Below, one piece after another: positions 60,961 to 64,000 of a stretch of DNA of 64,000 nucleotides (the stretch's first letter is position 1; each line of letters starts with the position of its first letter). Below the pieces are notes generated by a model, which saw nothing but the letters and a program-made list of their open reading frames with translations, did no database searches and was not told the origin of the DNA. Made by a program: the position numbers and the translations under genes. Origin of the DNA: Viridibacillus arvi (GTDB lineage: Bacteria > Bacillota > Bacilli > Bacillales_A > Planococcaceae); contig NZ_LILB01000001.1 of assembly GCF_001274945.1 (NCBI RefSeq), positions 202,351 to 266,350 of the forward strand, given 5' to 3'.

Positions 60961-62094
60961 ATGAAAATTGTTCAAATAATCACGAAATTAGATACAACTG
61001 GTGGAGCACAAACACATGTAATAGCACTTACAAAACAACTAGCTCTAGATGGACATGAAATAACAATCCTCACTTCAAAAGGGGCACTTATTTATCAGCC
61101 GTTAAATGAAAAGAATATAAGCATTATACAACTTCAACATTTAAAATGGGCTATTAACTTTGTAGCTGATATTCGTGCATTTTTTGAAATACGTTCAATA
61201 TTACGTCGTATCAATCCAGACGTTGTAGCTCTTCATTCATCAAAAGCGGGTGCAGTTGGAAGATTAGCAGCTTTTTCTTTAAAGTTACCGACTGTCTTTA
61301 CAGCACATGGTTGGGCATTTACGGAAGGCGTCAAACCAATAAAACGTTGGATTTATCAACAAATTGAGAGAGCATTTGCCCGTAAAACATCCAAAATTAT
61401 TACTGTATCAAATTATGATTATTTACTTGCTATAGAAAAAAAAGTTGTAAAAAAAGAAAAAATGACGACGATTCATAATGGTATTCAGAGTTATAGTAAC
61501 AAACCAAGCTTTTCTCAAAATAAAATACCAAAAATCATAATGGTAGCGAGATTTGAGCAACCTAAGCGTCAAGATTTGTTAATCGAGGTACTTTCCTCAA
61601 TGAATGAGCAAGAGTGGCAGCTAGTATTCATAGGTGATGGAAGAGAAATGGAAGCAGCAAAAGCGTTATCGCTACAACATGATATTGCTCACCGGGTTAC
61701 ATTTCTAGGTTCTCGTGATGATATCAAAACACAATTACAACAGGCTGATCTATTTGTCCTTTTGTCTAATTTTGAAGGACTACCTATTTCTATTTTGGAG
61801 GCAATGCGGGCTCAATTACCGGTTATCGCTTCAAATGTAGGGGGGGTACCAGAACTCATTATCGATAGTAAAACAGGGTATGTAGTAGATCATGATATTC
61901 AAGTTATTAAAGAGCGGTTGATTCAATTACTAGAGAATCGCGACTTAAGACTACAACTAGGTCATGCAGGATTCCGTTATTTTGAAGATAGATTCTCATT
62001 TAATTCTATGTATGATAAAACAGTGAGCCAGTATTTACAGGCTCACAATGAAAAGAAAGAAATAATTGATGTAACCATACTTGATCATCACTAA
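60961..62094 (+). CDS. GT4-family glycosyltransferase
   Basis: 377 residues behind AAAGGTGAGG. It is a GT-B fold. The N-terminal acceptor domain shows TTGGAQTHVIALTKQLALDGH and SSKAGAVGRLAAF. The donor domain shows IIMVARFEQPKRQDLL, FLGSRDDI and the EX7E motif FEGLPISILEAMRAQLPVIAS. It adds a sugar to the lipid-linked acceptor made by the upstream transferase. Donor and linkage cannot be read. It lacks signal and membrane helices, as is normal for the class. Confidence 0.92.
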   Translation: MKIVQIITKLDTTGGAQTHVIALTKQLALDGHEITILTSKGALIYQPLNEKNISIIQLQHLKWAINFVADIRAFFEIRSILRRINPDVVALHSSKAGAVGRLAAFSLKLPTVFTAHGWAFTEGVKPIKRWIYQQIERAFARKTSKIITVSNYDYLLAIEKKVVKKEKMTTIHNGIQSYSNKPSFSQNKIPKIIMVARFEQPKRQDLLIEVLSSMNEQEWQLVFIGDGREMEAAKALSLQHDIAHRVTFLGSRDDIKTQLQQADLFVLLSNFEGLPISILEAMRAQLPVIASNVGGVPELIIDSKTGYVVDHDIQVIKERLIQLLENRDLRLQLGHAGFRYFEDRFSFNSMYDKTVSQYLQAHNEKKEIIDVTILDHH

Positions 62095-62242
62095 CTATCT
62101 ATAAATAATTCTTCTCTTGTTCTTTAATTAGACAAGTTACAAAAAGATTTGTAATAAAGGAGGTGATTATCCAAAAGATATTTCATACCAGAAGGAAGAA
62201 TGAAATTAGTAATACAAAGAAGTTAAGAAATGGAGAGAAGCT

Positions 62243-63298
62243 TTGAACATACTAGTAACTGGTGGAGCAGGATATATTGGCTCACATATTTGTATCGAGT
62301 TAATACAAGCTGGACATGAAATCATTATTGTAGATAACTTTATTAACAGTAATATGGAAGTAATCAATCGTATGCAAGCGATCACTAAGAAAAAAATAAC
62401 ATGTCTCTCCGTAGATATTAGTCTTAAAGAAGATTTAGAAAAGGTGTTTCAAAACTATTCAATTGATAGTGTCATTCATTTAGCAGGCTCCAAATCTGTT
62501 CCAGAATCCCTCCTCAACCCAATTAAATACTACTTACAGAATTTAGTAAGCACAATCCAGTTAGTCGAATTGATGAATAAATATAAAGTGCGGCAATTTG
62601 TTTTCAGTTCATCAGCAACTGTCTATGGCACCCCAGAACAATGTCCTATCCCTGAAACTGCATCCTTAAATACAACGAATCCTTATGGTACAACGAAGCT
62701 AGCTGTTGAAAAATTTTTATATGAGTTTGCGCAATCTAATCAATCTTTTTCAATAGTTTCATTACGATATTTTAATCCAATTGGAGCACATGAAAGTGGC
62801 ATGATAGGAGAAGATCCTTTTTCCATTCCGAATAATTTGATGCCTTATATAACACAAGTGGCAACAGGTAAATTACCTTATTTAAATATATATGGAAATG
62901 ATTATCCGACGCTTGATGGAACCGGTATTCGCGATTATATTCATGTTGTTGATTTAGCAAAAGGTCATGTCAAAGCCTTAGAAAGTTTAAAAGGAAAGAA
63001 TGGATGGAAAGTATTTAATCTAGGTACAGGCGAAGGATATAGCGTCTTACAAGTTGTAAAAACATTCGAATATGTCTCAGGTATTCCAATTAAATACCAT
63101 ATTAGCGACCGTCGTGAAGGTGATGTTGCCATTAGCTATGCAGATGCGACAAAAGCAAAGCAACAACTCGATTGGGTGGCAGAAAAAACACTAGAAGATA
63201 TGTGTAGAGATGCTTGGAGATGGCAAAGGAATAATCCAAATGGTTATAAGGTAAGGAATTTAGAAGAAAATCAGTTGTTATATATAACTGATTTGTAA
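62243..63298 (+). CDS. galE: UDP-glucose 4-epimerase
   Basis: 351 residues from TTG 62243, behind GGAGAG. The NAD loop TGGAGYIGSH, IVDNFINSN, HLAGSKSVPES, the catalytic SSSATVYG and YGTTKLAVEKF, RYFNPIGAH, and GTGIRDYIHVVDLAKGH are the GalE hallmarks. It supplies UDP-galactose (or UDP-GalNAc) for the polysaccharide genes before it. The start overlaps the stop of a 26-codon frame upstream (TTGA), but that frame has no credible start. Confidence 0.94.
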   Translation: MNILVTGGAGYIGSHICIELIQAGHEIIIVDNFINSNMEVINRMQAITKKKITCLSVDISLKEDLEKVFQNYSIDSVIHLAGSKSVPESLLNPIKYYLQNLVSTIQLVELMNKYKVRQFVFSSSATVYGTPEQCPIPETASLNTTNPYGTTKLAVEKFLYEFAQSNQSFSIVSLRYFNPIGAHESGMIGEDPFSIPNNLMPYITQVATGKLPYLNIYGNDYPTLDGTGIRDYIHVVDLAKGHVKALESLKGKNGWKVFNLGTGEGYSVLQVVKTFEYVSGIPIKYHISDRREGDVAISYADATKAKQQLDWVAEKTLEDMCRDAWRWQRNNPNGYKVRNLEENQLLYITDL

Positions 63299-63373
63299 TT
63301 GTTGCATAAAAATGGAATATGTTTTATACTATATTAAACATACTTAATTACTATGATTTAAAATACTTTTCTA

Positions 63374-63404
63374 AAGCCCTGTAGGAAAACTATGAGGGCT
63401 TATT
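63374..63404 (+). terminator. terminator after galE
   Basis: AAGCCCT (63374-63380) / AGGGCTT (63395-63401) with a 14-nt loop, followed by ATTTCC. The T-run is weak. Confidence 0.55.
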
Positions 63405-63417
63405 TCCTGTGGTTGAA

Positions 63418-63446
63418 TTGACAGAAATGTTTGCTTATCTGACAAT
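63418..63446 (+). promoter_or_regulatory. promoter of the metA riboswitch transcript
   Basis: TTGACA (63418-63423), a 17-nt spacer and GACAAT (63441-63446). It lies about 30 nt ahead of the riboswitch, the usual arrangement. Confidence 0.6.
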
Positions 63447-63474
63447 TTAATGATAGGATTAAATCAATTAAATA

Positions 63475-63582
63475 TTCTTATCAAGAGAAGCAGAGGGATA
63501 AGGCCCTGTGAAGCTTCAGCAACCTCTGATTTAATCAGAAAGGTGCTAAGTCCTACAAGACAAAAGTCTTGGAAGATAAGAA
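63475..63582 (+). ncRNA. SAM-I (S-box) riboswitch aptamer
   Basis: The aptamer is closed by P1, TTCTTATC (63475-63482) with GATAAGAA (63575-63582). Between them are the S-box consensus pieces CAAGAGAAGCAGAGGGA, the junction GAAGCTTCAGCAACC, and the P3/P4 blocks AAGGTGCTAAGTCC and ACAAAAGTCTTGGAAGATAAG. SAM binding stabilises P1 and allows the downstream terminator to form, shutting off metA. Confidence 0.95.
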
Positions 63583-63598
63583 ACGAGCGTGTTAAGTT

Positions 63599-63634
63599 AG
63601 CCCTCATTCTTATCCTGAGAATGAGGGCTTTTTA
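63599..63634 (+). terminator. riboswitch-controlled terminator
   Basis: AGCCCTCATTCT (63599-63610) / AGAATGAGGGCT (63618-63629) is a perfect 12-bp stem followed by TTTT. Its left arm and loop contain ATTCTTATC (63606-63614), a copy of the P1 5' strand (63474-63482). The P1 3' strand GATAAGAA can therefore pair with it instead, forming the antiterminator. Confidence 0.93.
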
Positions 63635-63679
63635 TATACGTGTACATAATAAACAAAAGGAAAAAGGAGAGAAAAAGCA

Positions 63680-64000
63680 ATGCCAATTAATATTCCGAAA
63701 AACCTTCCTGCAACGGAATTACTAAAAGAGGAAAAAATTTTCGTAATGGAAGAGGACCGTTCAAAAAGCCAAAATATTCGTCCTTTAAATATACTGATTT
63801 TGAATTTAATGCCAGAAAAAGAGAAAACCGAGCTTCAATTATTGCGTCTACTAGGTAATACACCACTACAAGTGAACGTAACGTTTTTAAATACGGCGAC
63901 TTATGTTTCAAAAAATGTAAGCAAAACACATTTAGAATCATTTTATACGACGTTTGAACATGTTAAACACCGTCGCTTTGACGGTATGATTATAACTGGT
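63680..64000 (+). CDS. metA: homoserine O-acyltransferase, partial (window end)
   Basis: 107 codons are present from ATG 63680, behind AAAGGAGAG; the rest lies past the window. The N-terminus [18 protein letters not shown] is the MetA hallmark. [44 protein letters not shown]-like [13 protein letters not shown] and RFDGMIITG follow. It acylates homoserine for methionine synthesis; Bacilli members usually use acetyl-CoA despite the succinyltransferase name. The active-site Cys, His and Glu lie beyond the edge. It is controlled by the S-box riboswitch. Confidence 0.95.
   Translation, partial: MPINIPKNLPATELLKEEKIFVMEEDRSKSQNIRPLNILILNLMPEKEKTELQLLRLLGNTPLQVNVTFLNTATYVSKNVSKTHLESFYTTFEHVKHRRFDGMIITG

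Overview
The window looks like chromosome of a low-GC, endospore-forming member of the Bacillales (Bacillaceae or Planococcaceae type). The sequence is AT-rich, many genes start with TTG or GTG behind strong GGAGG sites, and there is a gerA-type germinant-receptor operon, an argCJBD operon, an MntR-type manganese operon and a SAM-I (S-box) riboswitch. The species cannot be fixed from sequence alone. No rRNA, tRNA or CRISPR array was seen.

Layout. (1) 1-2900: small unknown genes, one behind an FNR-like promoter, a prolyl-4-hydroxylase-like oxygenase, and a decayed PBSX-type phage terminase. (2) 2.9-18.2 kb: an amino-sugar island. It holds a LacI regulator, a Gfo/Idh/MocA protein, two LplB/LplC-type permeases with their lipoprotein, a DUF624 protein, NagA, a GntR/UTRA regulator, a GatY/KbaY-type aldolase, a LacC/FruK-type kinase, an AgaS-like SIS enzyme and a ROK kinase. 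Beyond an IS1182-type relic, on the other strand, lie an MsmX/UgpC-type ATPase (the transporter has none of its own) and a PucR-type regulator. Read together this is a GalNAc/galactosamine-type route: uptake, phosphorylation, deacetylation, deamination/isomerisation to tagatose-6-P, second phosphorylation, aldol cleavage. (3) 18.5-23.3 kb: a secreted protein and mntABCD with MntR boxes. (4) 23.5-38.7 kb: a catabolic island under a sigma-54 activator. A textbook -24/-12 promoter drives an SDR, a diverged glycine-decarboxylase-like pair (GcvPA/GcvPB paralogues), a polar amino-acid ABC transporter, a RocB-like M20 peptidase, a second SDR, a YfcC-type permease and a frameshifted M20D amidohydrolase. 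A DapA-family gene follows the activator on the other strand.

(5) 38.7-44.6 kb: a small lipoprotein, an orphan MntR box in front of a shred of an mntA-like gene, and a gerAA-gerAC-small D subunit-gerAB operon. (6) 45-51 kb: housekeeping and accessory genes (secreted protein, methyltransferase, AEC transporter, MsrA, LCP protein, AI-2E permease). (7) 51.2-55.4 kb: argCJBD. (8) 55.5-59.3 kb: an unknown protein, a NERD-domain protein with an apparently non-ATG start, a 0.8-kb tandem array with 21-bp units in a 93-bp higher-order period, and an aminotransferase. (9) 60-64 kb: a polysaccharide module (sugar-phosphate transferase, GT4 glycosyltransferase, GalE), then an S-box riboswitch and the start of metA, cut by the window edge.

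The observations most worth following are the sigma-54 island with its active-site-altered GcvP-like pair, the 93-bp repeat array, the orphan MntR operator on a dead gene, the 38-bp palindrome inside the ROK kinase gene, and the FNR-type promoter on an uncharacterised 100-residue protein.
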